DNA of 17,114 nucleotides from Flavobacteriales bacterium (GCA_015494775.1 WGAP01000076.1:1-17114), one strand, 5' to 3'; positions 1 to 6,953 are shown, counted from the stretch's first letter. Translations and numbers: made by a program. The notes: generated from the sequence alone by a model not told the origin.

Positions 1-408
1 TTGCGCCAGGGATGGAAGCGGTATGAGCCGCCGGCGGTGCCGATGGTTTTCCGCCCGGCGGAGGCGCCCGAAGGAAGCCCCACGCACGGGCGGGCGCGGG
101 CGCGCGGCACGCGCGCCCGCGCAAAACCACGGCATCCGCCAAGGCGAATATGAGCGGACAGCCCGACGGCGCTCGGCGTTGCAGCAAGCATATAACTTTT
201 ACTCCAAGTTTTGAATTCAACTTATCCGACTTTTTATGCTTGCTGCAACGCGTGAGGACCGCCAAGCGCTTCGGCCGGCGGAGCGGCCTCACGCTTGGCG
301 ATGGCGCCGCCGGCGGGCGATAGCCCGCGGCGGATGGCCTGCCATCCGCCCGGCGCCTTCGGCGCCGCGGCGGCGCCCCCGAACCCGAGCGCCGGGGCGC
401 CCTAAAAA
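1..408 (+). repeat. GC-rich structured intergenic repeat, copy A
   Basis: This stretch has no credible gene. Positions 1-166 are a 166-base core that recurs at 6613-6778 and 10721-10886, and in diverged reverse orientation at 6133-6278. The core opens with GCGCCAGGGATGGAAGCGG and closes with AGCGGACAGCCCGA. A central hairpin has a perfect 13-bp GC stem with a GCA loop, and further arms on either side can pair (TGCCG with CGGCA, GGTTTT with AAAACC). After the core come a 76-base inverted repeat (176-251), more GC-rich hairpins and a right end GGGGCGCCCTAAAAA (394-408), which lies 14 bases from the TetR stop. The unit probably continues left of the window. The conserved fold suggests a structured RNA, but this is inferred. 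It might match the Flavo-1 RNA motif known from Bacteroidota, which I recall only roughly. Confidence 0.8.
176..251. repeat. 17-bp inverted repeat around an AT-rich 42-base core, inside repeat copy A
   Basis: GCGTTGCAGCAAGCATA (176-192) is exactly complementary to 235-251. The 42 bases between them are AT-rich, unlike the GC-rich surroundings, and include the palindrome TTGAATTCAA. The reverse copy of the repeat (copy B, junction near 6130/6131) reads straight from CGACGGC into CAACGCGTGAGGA, which looks like the empty site. The extra 75 bases here may therefore be an insertion of a small hairpin element. No coding capacity is seen. Confidence 0.6.
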
Positions 409-421
409 ACTCTCAAAAAAA

Positions 422-1009
422 CTAACCGAGCAAGCGGTTGATTTGCGCCATCATATCGTCGCCGAAATGCCGCCTGTCGAAAGGATAAACACCCAGCACG
501 ATACTGATGTTCAGCGTGATGGGAATACCCATGTAGAGCAAGGATACGTCGTCGAGCTTTACATCTTTGCGCCAAATGCCCTGTTCGATGCCCTGACGTA
601 CGATTTGTTCGAAATAACGGCGTTGGGAAGTGAAAATATAACGCAACCGGTCGAGCATGCCGCTGTCGTTGTTGTAGGTGGCTTCGGAAAGCAAAAGGAT
701 GGTGATGCCGTTGTTTTCCAGCAGGTAATGAATGGTGGCACAAAGGTATTTTTCCAACTTTTCCCGGGGCGGCAAATCACCTTCGGCGATTTCTTTCAAG
801 CGGCCTATCAAATCCTTGGACACATCGTCCACAATGGAACGGATGATGTCATCCTTTTTTTCGAAATGCCGGAAAATGGCGCCTTCCGACAGCCCGATTT
901 CAGCGGCCAAACGCTTGGTGGAAACGGCCTTGATGCCCGAATCCTTGATGATTTTGAGCACCGCTTGCTTGATTTCTTCCTTGCGGATATGACTGGTCTT
1001 GCGGCTCAT
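422..1009 (-). CDS. TetR/AcrR-family transcriptional regulator
   Basis: A 195-residue protein of normal TetR-family length. The N-terminal DNA-binding helix-turn-helix lies at about residues 28-50, with the typical pattern of a LAAEIGLSEGAIFRHF stretch followed by KKDDII. The rest is a helical ligand-binding and dimerisation domain with no assignable ligand. It is the last gene of the minus-strand efflux operon, 31 bases after the CMD-like gene, and ends 14 bases from repeat copy A. A 9-bp-arm inverted repeat over the promoter of the first gene (5809-5830) is the obvious operator candidate. I infer that it represses the whole operon, itself included, until an exported compound binds. The family call is firm; the target and ligand are inference. 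Confidence 0.93.
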   Translation of the reverse strand: MSRKTSHIRKEEIKQAVLKIIKDSGIKAVSTKRLAAEIGLSEGAIFRHFEKKDDIIRSIVDDVSKDLIGRLKEIAEGDLPPREKLEKYLCATIHYLLENNGITILLLSEATYNNDSGMLDRLRYIFTSQRRYFEQIVRQGIEQGIWRKDVKLDDVSLLYMGIPITLNISIVLGVYPFDRRHFGDDMMAQINRLLG

Positions 1010-1040
1010 TCCGTTGGTTCACAAATCAAAAATAAGATTT

Positions 1041-1412
1041 TTATTCCTTATTTTGATGCACCATTTTGATGGCTTGCTTGGACATGGCCATCACCGATGC
1101 ACCCTTGACATAACGGGCCAATTGGATGGCTTCCAAAATTTCGTCCGCCGTAATGCCTTTGCGCAAAGCCAATTTAGTGTAGGTGTTGATACACGGCTCA
1201 TAGCCCATGACTGCGGCCATAGCCAAACTCATCAGGAGTTTGTATTTGGGCGGAATGTGTTCACCGCCAAAGGCGAATTTTTTGTTGGAAACATGCTCCA
1301 AGAGCATTTCGGGTTTGAGTTCCGACAGATGTAACATCAGTTCGGGCACTTCGCCGATTTCCTGGGTCATAGCGGCGAGAATTTGTTCCACTTTTTTGGC
1401 TTGATCTTCCAT
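1041..1412 (-). CDS. AhpD/carboxymuconolactone decarboxylase-like protein, redox Cys pair incomplete
   Basis: A 123-residue protein matching the small all-helical AhpD/CMD fold: an AAVMGYEPC helix, then an ALRKGITADEILEAI segment typical of this family. AhpD enzymes use a CxxC pair plus a downstream His. Here only Cys74 is present; the second Cys position is Thr77 and the His position is Leu81. A peroxidase-type disulfide cycle is therefore unlikely. It sits 32 bases after tolC and 31 bases before the TetR gene, inside the efflux operon, which suggests that it acts on or senses the exported compound. That role is inference. The start at 1412 gives a compact N-terminus with no signal peptide, so it is probably cytoplasmic. 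Confidence 0.8.
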   Translation of the reverse strand: MEDQAKKVEQILAAMTQEIGEVPELMLHLSELKPEMLLEHVSNKKFAFGGEHIPPKYKLLMSLAMAAVMGYEPCINTYTKLALRKGITADEILEAIQLARYVKGASVMAMSKQAIKMVHQNKE

Positions 1413-1444
1413 GGTGAATATTTTTTTGGGTTAAAATTTCGGGT

Positions 1445-2815
1445 TTAAAATATTTGTCCGGCCAAGTATTTGAGGTAGGCCTTTTGGGTGAGGATGTCCT
1501 TCTCGATTTTAAGGATTTGGACTTGGATTTTGCTCAATTGCAAATGGGCGCCATTGAGTTGGACGTTGGTAATCACGCCGTTTTTGTAGGCGGTTTTGGC
1601 AATTTCATAGGCCTTTTGGGCCACTTGCAGGTGTTTTTCGTGGGCTTTCTTTTGGGCCAGCAGACTGTTGATTTGTTCCTGCGTTTTTTGGTAGGCAATG
1701 TCCAATTTGAGTTTCAAACCGGCCTTGTAGTCTTCCAATTCTTCCTGCTTGGCATTGATTTCGTCCATTTGGTATTGGGAGCGGTTGCCGTCGAAAAGGT
1801 TGATTTTAAGCCCGAAGCCTACGGCATAGCCGTTACGCCAGGTTTGGTTGAAGGGCGGAAAATCCTTGCCGTGATAGATGTGATAGTTGCCAAAGGCAAA
1901 CACCACCGGCAATTTGGCGGCTTTTTGCATGGCCTTTTTGTAGTCGAGCACCTTTTGCATTTCGGAAAGGAAGGCCAATTTGTGGTTGCCGTCGTACAAT
2001 TGATTAACCGCTAAATTCCGTGCGTTTTCCTGGCGGAAAAAATCGTTGATGTCGCCTGTAAATTCGGCCGTTTGTCCGTCGGGCAGGCCGATGAGCTTGG
2101 AAAGGGCGGTGGCCACCACGCGGCGCTTGCCTTCCATATCGATGATTTTGGCCTTAAACTCTTCGATTTTGCTTTCGAAACTTATTACGTCGAATTCGGA
2201 GCGGAGGCCTTCCTTGTAGGCCGCCCGGGCCATGGCCAAATGGTCGTTCAGTTGTTTTAAAACATCTTCGTAAACCTTGATTACGGCATTAATCATCAAG
2301 TAATTGTAATAGGCCCGCTTCACCTTGTAGCTCAACAAGGCCTTGCTGTCGTCCATATTTTTGGCATAGGCCTTTTGGAGTTGTTCGGTGAGTTTGAGGG
2401 CGTTTTCGCGTTTGTGGCCGGTATAAATCGGATAAACGGCGTTGAGGTCCATGGTCAAAACATCGCCGCTCAAATCGGGATAAGGCGCCATGGGATGCAG
2501 GGTTACATATTCGCCGGTTTGGCCGCCTTGGCCCATAATAGGCAGATTTTTGCCCAAAAGCGGATAGAAATTGGGCAGGTTGTTGGTGTAAAGATATTTG
2601 GACAAAATGCCCACCTGCGGCAAAAAGCTGGATTTGACCTGATTGTTTTTGGCCCGGGCCTGTTTGATTTGGCTTTGCTTGGCCTTGATGCCGGGATTGT
2701 TGTCTATGGCCATTTGAATGGCTTGTTTCAAATCGATTTTTTGCTGTGCCCGGAGGGCATTTCCCGTCATCAGCATAAAAGTCAGCAGGACGAAGGTATA
2801 TAAGTATGTTTTCAT
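1445..2815 (-). CDS. TolC-family outer membrane efflux channel
   Basis: About 456 residues, the usual size for TolC/OprM channel proteins. From the chosen start the N-terminus is a good signal peptide (residues 1-23, ending ALRA before QQ). Two related long-helical halves follow: an IDLKQAIQMAIDNNP opening, an ARAAYKEGLRSEFDV repeat in the first half and an AKTAYKNGVITNVQL repeat in the second, each a hallmark of the family's internal duplication. An in-frame ATG at 2842 would add nine residues but would overlap the permease gene and bury the signal peptide. The ATG at 2815 lies four bases after the permease stop, so it is preferred. With the HlyD adaptor and permease it should form the outer-membrane exit duct of a tripartite exporter. 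Confidence 0.93.
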   Translation of the reverse strand: MKTYLYTFVLLTFMLMTGNALRAQQKIDLKQAIQMAIDNNPGIKAKQSQIKQARAKNNQVKSSFLPQVGILSKYLYTNNLPNFYPLLGKNLPIMGQGGQTGEYVTLHPMAPYPDLSGDVLTMDLNAVYPIYTGHKRENALKLTEQLQKAYAKNMDDSKALLSYKVKRAYYNYLMINAVIKVYEDVLKQLNDHLAMARAAYKEGLRSEFDVISFESKIEEFKAKIIDMEGKRRVVATALSKLIGLPDGQTAEFTGDINDFFRQENARNLAVNQLYDGNHKLAFLSEMQKVLDYKKAMQKAAKLPVVFAFGNYHIYHGKDFPPFNQTWRNGYAVGFGLKINLFDGNRSQYQMDEINAKQEELEDYKAGLKLKLDIAYQKTQEQINSLLAQKKAHEKHLQVAQKAYEIAKTAYKNGVITNVQLNGAHLQLSKIQVQILKIEKDILTQKAYLKYLAGQIF

Positions 2816-2819
2816 TGCC

Positions 2820-4025
2820 TTATTGATTTGATTCGTTTTCATGGTTTTGTTCTTGGGATTGTTGCCACTTTTTGATTTTGTGTTTACGTTCCCATTGGCC
2901 GAACAGGATGGAAATAACGGCCAGGGTCAAAAATCCGAGGATAAATTTCCAAAGGACGACCACTTGGTCTTTGACCACATACAAATGTTGGTGCCGGTTG
3001 AACACGGCATACAAAACTTTCAAATAATGCCGTAGCGGAAAGGCATTACCGATAAGGTTGGGCACGGAAGCCATTTGTTCTTCGGGAATCAAAAAGCCCG
3101 AATACATAAAGGCCGGCATCACAATCAGGGTGATGATTGCGGCCAAAATCGCGCCGTTTTTGATATGCAGCACCAGGAAAAACGAGATGGTTTCCATGGC
3201 CAACACCAGCATGGAAATGGCAAATACCGTGTTCCACAAGGCATGGTGGTCGTAGTGGATACCGAAAAGTTGCATGGTGGTAAAATAGGCCACCGAAATG
3301 GCCGTGGAAACGATAATCCACGAAATGATGTAAGGTGGAATCAAGGCCTTGGGCGGCAATTGACGAATCTTGGTCAGTGTGGGATATTTTTGCTTGAAAC
3401 CTTTGAATGCTTCAAAGAGCGCAAACATCACAATAAGCATGGACACGATTTGCATGGCCAATCCCATAAAGGCCGGAAGCATGGATGGTTCCATGGACAA
3501 GCGGGGGTTGAAAACCACGCGTTCGCTCACCGTAAGGGGCGGCTTGGGCGCATGCCTTACATTGGGAACCGTGCCCAATTCCTCCACACGCATTTTTTTC
3601 ATCATCTGCATGTCCATGGTCAGCAAGATTTTGTTGAGCATCATCAAGGACAGTTTGGGCACGATGGGGTTGGCCGTTCCGTTGATCAGTTCCAGGATAT
3701 TGACGTTGCGCCGGTTGAGCACATCCTTGTAGGCATCGGGCGGAATCATTACGCCCACGTCCACTTCGCCTTTGTCCACCATCCGTTGCAAATCCAAATA
3801 ATCCGTGGCTTGGCGGGTTACGTCAAAATATTGTGAGGCCTTGATATTGTGAATAATCGACCGGCTGAGGGCGCTTTGATCCAAATCGAGCACGGCCATG
3901 CGTATTTTGGTGGGAGCACTTTTGTAATACATGCCCGCCATCATGCTGAAAAACAATATCAAAGCGGCGGAAATCAAGGTGATTTTCACCAAAATTTTCA
4001 CCAGATTTTTCAAAGCTTTTTTCAT
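2820..4025 (-). CDS. ABC-2 type exporter permease (YhhJ/YbhR-like)
   Basis: 401 residues with the ABC-2 permease layout: one N-terminal membrane helix (about 12-31), a large extracytoplasmic domain (about 35-180), then five helices (about 183-207, 228-252, 262-288, 290-314 and 355-378) and a charged Lys/Arg/Gln-rich tail. The PAFMYSGFLIPEEQM stretch before the last periplasmic loop is typical of the family. It starts four bases after the HlyD gene and ends four bases before tolC, so these three genes are tightly coupled. Such permeases normally work with an ABC ATPase, often fused or adjacent. No ATPase (Walker A or ABC signature) is encoded in this operon or elsewhere in the window, so the energy source must be encoded elsewhere or differ. 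The substrate is unknown. Confidence 0.9.
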   Translation of the reverse strand: MKKALKNLVKILVKITLISAALILFFSMMAGMYYKSAPTKIRMAVLDLDQSALSRSIIHNIKASQYFDVTRQATDYLDLQRMVDKGEVDVGVMIPPDAYKDVLNRRNVNILELINGTANPIVPKLSLMMLNKILLTMDMQMMKKMRVEELGTVPNVRHAPKPPLTVSERVVFNPRLSMEPSMLPAFMGLAMQIVSMLIVMFALFEAFKGFKQKYPTLTKIRQLPPKALIPPYIISWIIVSTAISVAYFTTMQLFGIHYDHHALWNTVFAISMLVLAMETISFFLVLHIKNGAILAAIITLIVMPAFMYSGFLIPEEQMASVPNLIGNAFPLRHYLKVLYAVFNRHQHLYVVKDQVVVLWKFILGFLTLAVISILFGQWERKHKIKKWQQSQEQNHENESNQ

Positions 4026-4029
4026 GGAA

Positions 4030-4851
4030 TCAAGACTTTGAAGTTTGGTCGTCGCTTGATTGGTGCGGGGATTTGAGTTTCAAAAAGACCGACATACCGG
4101 GTTTTACATCTTTTTGATGGTCCAAAATCAAAATTTTGACGTCAAAAGTGCGCACATCGCGTTCGTCGCGGGACGTGGTGGGCGTGTGCGTGGCAAAACT
4201 GGCCATAGGCACGATTTGAATGATTTTTCCTTTCAAAGTCAAATGGCCCGCATTGGTTTGCATGGTAACTTGGTCACCCAAATGCAGTTGGTCCAAATAA
4301 GTTTCGGGTATGCTAAACCGTGCCCAGGTGCCTTGGGGGTCGGTTTCGATGACCACGGGCATACCCGGCGGCATCATTTGATTTTTTTCCAAAACTTTCA
4401 AGGTAATCACACCGTCCATGGGCGCTTTGATGACCATATCGGCAATGCGGGTATCCAAGGCCTGGATTTTGGCTTGGAGCATTTGGTAACCGGTGGTTAC
4501 TTCGTCCAGTTTTTGTTTGGGCACGGCGCCCACTTTATACAAATGTTCCAAGCGGCGTTTGTTCACGGCCACATTGTGCAATTTGGCCACCAGGGCTTTG
4601 CGGTTGGCCATAATTTCGCGCGTATCGAGCAGGGCCACCGTGTCGCCTTGCTTCACGTGGTCGCCTTCGTCCACCAGAATGTCCACAATACGACCGGGCA
4701 TCCGGGTGGTTACATTGACTTGGGTGGTTTCGATATATCCCTGAAATTCGGATTCGGGCTTTTTGTCGTTGGTCAGTTTGATGTCGTTACAAGCCGTCAT
4801 TACGAGTGCCGACAGCAGGAACAAAACCCATTTGGTATGCAATGATTTCAT
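4030..4851 (-). CDS. HlyD-family periplasmic adaptor (membrane fusion protein), lipoprotein
   Basis: 273 residues. The N-terminus is a lipoprotein signal ending VMTAC with Cys21 as the lipidation site. It is followed by the biotinyl-lipoyl-like half motif (RMPGRIVDILVDEGDHVKQG, about 51-70), an alpha-helical hairpin (about 78-135), the second lipoyl half (APMDGVITLK) and a beta-barrel domain. This is the adaptor that links an inner membrane permease to a TolC channel. It is short because the hairpin is short. The start is 26 bases after the beta-barrel gene and the stop is four bases before the permease, as expected in one operon. Confidence 0.92.
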   Translation of the reverse strand: MKSLHTKWVLFLLSALVMTACNDIKLTNDKKPESEFQGYIETTQVNVTTRMPGRIVDILVDEGDHVKQGDTVALLDTREIMANRKALVAKLHNVAVNKRRLEHLYKVGAVPKQKLDEVTTGYQMLQAKIQALDTRIADMVIKAPMDGVITLKVLEKNQMMPPGMPVVIETDPQGTWARFSIPETYLDQLHLGDQVTMQTNAGHLTLKGKIIQIVPMASFATHTPTTSRDERDVRTFDVKILILDHQKDVKPGMSVFLKLKSPHQSSDDQTSKS

Positions 4852-4877
4852 ATCGCGTTGTTTTTTTGTTTGTTCAA

Positions 4878-5795
4878 TTAAAATTTATAGTCCAATTGGA
4901 AAATAATACTGTATTTGGTAAGGAATGCTTTGTTTTGATAAAGCGTATAAGGCACCGCCATACGGAGATACCAATGCTTCAAGAATTCATACCATCCGCC
5001 TATGCTCACGTTAAACTGAGTCAAGCCGGTCATGGGCAGGGTTTTGGGACCGGCTTTGTAGGGCGTGCGGTATTGGAAATCCCAACCGTTTTCCATGCCG
5101 AAATAGCCATATCGCGTATGATAGGGTTTGCGGAACAAAAGTGTTGCGCCCGCTTCGGGGCCTTTTTTGATTTTGTCGATGCTGATCAAATAATTGTAGT
5201 AGGCATGGTAGGCCAATTGCCAGCCGTCGGCTCGGGTTTGCAGGTTTTCCAATCCGCTCAGTCCGGCTTGAAGGCCGAAGGCGCCGCGGCCGGTGTTCAA
5301 CACTTGTTTTTTGAGCATATAAATACCCGTAGGCCAGCTGATTTGCGCTTCGACGCTCAGGTGATGATTTCCCTTTAAAAGATTGCCGAAAACCAGTCCG
5401 GTTTGCACATCACCGAAACCCACGCCTTTTTGGAACATCATGGGCGAATAGTGATGCAAATCCGCAAAAGGCAAATCAACGAACAAGTTGACTTTGGCGC
5501 TCAATCCGTAGGCGATGTGCGCGTTGAAATATGCTTCGTTGAGCACCACCACGGGCATTTTGGGTGCAATTTTGCCCGCCATGGGGTTGTAATACTTGAA
5601 AAATTTGGTAATGTCGGACGAAAAATCGATTAACCACGCTTTTCGGGCCAAAAGTTGCGGATGAAAGGTATAGGTGGAAATAAAGAAATCATCCGGCTGC
5701 TTTCCGGCCCCTTTTTCCGGTTGCGTTTGGGCAAAAGCATTGCCCGCCGTCCACAGCAGGAGCACTGCCAACACGTTATAATATAGTCGTTTCAT
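4878..5795 (-). CDS. Predicted outer-membrane beta-barrel protein, first gene of efflux operon
   Basis: About 305 residues. From ATG 5795 there is a clear signal peptide (MKRLYYNVLAVLLLWTAGNAFA, cut before QTQ). A GTG at 5825 in the same frame lies within the operator and would put ten extra residues before the signal, so it is rejected. The mature part is rich in alternating aromatic and hydrophobic residues and ends with Phe (QLDYKF), as outer-membrane barrels do. The GVGFGDVQTGL, SWPTGIY and LNTGRGAFGLQAG segments recall the Phenol_MetA_deg-type barrel proteins, but this is a weak resemblance. It leads the exporter operon, so it may help solutes cross the outer membrane. The exact family and function are unknown. 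Confidence 0.75.
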   Translation of the reverse strand: MKRLYYNVLAVLLLWTAGNAFAQTQPEKGAGKQPDDFFISTYTFHPQLLARKAWLIDFSSDITKFFKYYNPMAGKIAPKMPVVVLNEAYFNAHIAYGLSAKVNLFVDLPFADLHHYSPMMFQKGVGFGDVQTGLVFGNLLKGNHHLSVEAQISWPTGIYMLKKQVLNTGRGAFGLQAGLSGLENLQTRADGWQLAYHAYYNYLISIDKIKKGPEAGATLLFRKPYHTRYGYFGMENGWDFQYRTPYKAGPKTLPMTGLTQFNVSIGGWYEFLKHWYLRMAVPYTLYQNKAFLTKYSIIFQLDYKF

Positions 5796-5808
5796 ACGAA
5801 TCGGGTTT

Positions 5809-5830
5809 TGTAAGTGAGTATTCACTTACA
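5809..5830. promoter_or_regulatory. Putative TetR operator of the efflux operon
   Basis: TGTAAGTGA (5809-5817) and TCACTTACA (5822-5830) form a perfect 9-bp inverted repeat with a 4-base spacer, the size and symmetry of TetR/AcrR operators. It covers the end of the -7 box and the expected transcription start of the minus-strand operon, so a bound repressor would block polymerase. The TetR gene at the end of this operon is the natural candidate to bind it. Confidence 0.75.
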
Positions 5831-5857
5831 AATATAGGGGTATTAGGGTAGTTCAAA
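5829..5857 (-). promoter_or_regulatory. Bacteroidota-type promoter of the efflux operon
   Basis: Read on the minus strand, a TTTG -33 element (5854-5857) and a TATATTTG -7 element (5829-5836) are 17 bases apart, matching the Bacteroidota TTTG/TAnnTTTG consensus. Transcription would start near 5821, about 26 bases before the ATG at 5795, inside the inverted-repeat operator. Confidence 0.75.
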
Positions 5858-5906
5858 ATATGACAAAGGTCAATAAATTCGGATTTTATGGTTTATTCCG
5901 TTGAAA

Positions 5907-6281
5907 TTTTTAGGGCGCCCCAGCCATCGCGTTCGGGGCCCCGCCGGCGGGCGAATGCCCGCGGCGGATGGCCGGACGATGGAATTTACGTAGGACAAGC
6001 CCCGCCCCGCGGCTACGCCGCGGGGCGGGGCTTTCTGTTGATTTTCAAATGTTTGCGTCCGGCCATACGCCGCGGCCGCCGCTTCGCGATGACGGAGCAC
6101 GCTCGCGGACGGCCGTTCCTCACGCGTTGCCGTCGCGTGCTCCGCTCATATCTTGCTTGTTGCCTCCGTTTCCGGTTAGGCGGGCGGCGCAGTCTCCTTG
6201 ACGGAGCTGCGGAGCCACGCCGCCCGCACCGGAAAATCGTCGGCACCCGCGCAAAGATACCGCTACGCCCGCTGGCGCAAA
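5907..6281 (-). repeat. GC-rich structured intergenic repeat, copy B (reverse, diverged)
   Basis: Reverse-oriented relative of copies A, C and D. On the minus strand it starts GCGCCAGCGGGCGTAGCGGTAT (6278 downward), passes a 10-bp GC hairpin (GCGGGCGGCG with CGCCGCCCGC) and ends its core at ATGAGCGGAGCACGCGA near 6133. It then carries GC-rich hairpins and terminates at GGGGCGCCCTAAAAA (5907-5921). The stems differ in sequence from the other copies but pair equivalently (TATCTT with AAGATA, TTTCCGGT with ACCGGAAA). The open frames here are low-complexity and not credible genes. Confidence 0.7.
5997..6033. repeat. Perfect 17-bp GC hairpin inside copy B
   Basis: AAGCCCCGCCCCGCGGC (5997-6013) is followed by a TAC loop and its exact complement (6017-6033). 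It is extremely stable and nearly symmetric on both strands. It is not followed by a run of T, so a standard intrinsic terminator is not supported. It is absent from copies A, C and D, so it may be an insertion or a variable module of the repeat. Confidence 0.75.
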
Positions 6282-6317
6282 AAAAACGTCGGTGAATGCT
6301 GCGAACGTAGTGAGCAA

Positions 6318-6608
6318 TGTATCGAAGCTCCGGCCGGTTAGCACGGTCGCTTCGATACAATTTTTGCTACGCAAAATCACTCAGCGACCACCAAACAGGT
6401 GCCTGAGTGATGCGCCGAAGGCGCAGTGTATCGAAGGCACCGCCATTTGTTCCGGTCGCTTCGATACAATTTTGCTTCGCAAAATCACTCAGCGACCACC
6501 AATACAGGTGCCTGAGTGCTGTGCCAAAGGCGCAGTGTATCGAAGCCCCGGCCGGTCAACACGGTCGCTTCGATACAATTTTTGCTACGCAAAAATCACT
6601 CAGCGACC
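6318..6608. repeat. 109-bp tandem repeat, 2.7 copies
   Basis: Units begin TGTATCGAAG at 6318, 6427 and 6536, exactly 109 bases apart; the third stops at about 6608, just before repeat copy C. Each unit contains TGTATCGAAG pairing with CTTCGATACA, a TTTTGC-GCAAAA hairpin and, in the complete units, CACTCAG pairing with CTGAGTG and GCGCC-GGCGC-type hairpins. Differences between units fall mainly in the loops, such as CTACG versus CTTCG. There are no unique spacers, so it is not a CRISPR. No gene is seen here. Confidence 0.88.
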
Positions 6609-6612
6609 TACG

Positions 6613-6823
6613 TTGCGCCAGGGATGGGAGCGGTATGAGCCGTCGGCGGTGCCGATGATTTTCCGCCCGGCGGAGGCGACCGGCGGAAGCCCCACGCACG
6701 GGCGGGCGCGGGCGCGCGGCACGCGCGCCCGCGCAAAACCACGGCATCCGCCAAGGCGAATATGAGCGGACAGCCCGATCCCGACATCGCGCAAGCGATG
6801 TACGGGAGGCGCCCAAATAAAAA
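6613..6823 (+). repeat. GC-rich structured intergenic repeat, copy C
   Basis: Its 166-base core (6613-6778) is nearly identical to copy A, including the 13-bp GC hairpin with GCA loop and the closing AGCGGACAGCCCGA. The tail is short and ends GGGAGGCGCCCAAATAAAAA (6804-6823), which runs into the terminator of the tRNA gene. The open frames crossing it on both strands come from the GC-rich repeat and have no recognisable protein content. Confidence 0.85.
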
Positions 6824-6845
6824 ACCGCTCCATCTCTGGAACGGT
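6815..6845 (-). terminator. Intrinsic terminator of tRNA-Met
   Basis: On the minus strand, ACCGTTCC, a six-base AGAGAT loop and GGAGCGGT form an 8-bp stem (one G-U pair) followed by TTTTTATTT. It lies six bases after the 3' end of the tRNA. Confidence 0.8.
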
Positions 6846-6850
6846 CTTCG

Positions 6851-6924
6851 TAGCGAGGGCGGGACTTGAACCCGCGGCCTCCGGGTTATGAATCCGACGC
6901 TCTAACCTGCTGAGCTACCTCGCC
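6851..6924 (-). tRNA. tRNA-Met (anticodon CAT)
   Basis: The minus strand folds as a 74-base cloverleaf: a 7-bp acceptor stem (GGCGAGG with CCTCGCT, first pair G-U), a GCTC/GAGC D stem, anticodon CAT at 6888-6890, a five-base variable loop, a GCGGG/CCCGC T stem with TTCAAGT loop, and discriminator A. CCA is not encoded. The normally paired first acceptor base argues against the initiator form, and the body resembles Bacteroidota elongator tRNA-Met. A tRNA-Ile with CAT modified to lysidine cannot be fully excluded. The anticodon stem has an A-C mismatch next to the loop. Confidence 0.93.
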
Positions 6925-6936
6925 GCAAAAGCGGTG

Positions 6937-6944
6937 CAAATATA
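6937..6944 (-). promoter_or_regulatory. -7 box for tRNA-Met
   Basis: TATATTTG on the minus strand, 12 bases before the first base of the tRNA, fits the Bacteroidota TAnnTTTG element at the spacing expected for a short-leader tRNA transcript. No clear TTTG -33 element is seen. Confidence 0.6.
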
Positions 6945-6953
6945 GAAAATTTT

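Noticed and set aside
236..1069. 277-codon plus-strand open frame
   Set aside because: It runs antisense through the clear TetR gene and starts in the GC-rich repeat; its predicted protein shows no family features.
3075..3836. 253-codon plus-strand open frame (His/Gln-rich)
   Set aside because: It is the antisense shadow of the ABC-2 permease; the same holds for the long plus-strand frames opposite the HlyD, TolC, metallopeptidase, deaminase and pckA genes.
1..6281. Composite transposon carrying the efflux operon
   Set aside because: The inverted flanking repeats are suggestive, but there is no transposase or integrase and no visible target duplication, so it is kept only as a finding about layout.
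6318..6608. CRISPR array
   Set aside because: The unit is a 109-bp near-identical tandem repeat with no unique spacers and no cas genes nearby.
5870..6833. Several Arg/Pro/Ala-rich open frames on both strands
   Set aside because: They lie wholly in GC-rich repeats, where stops are rare, and are low-complexity with no motifs.
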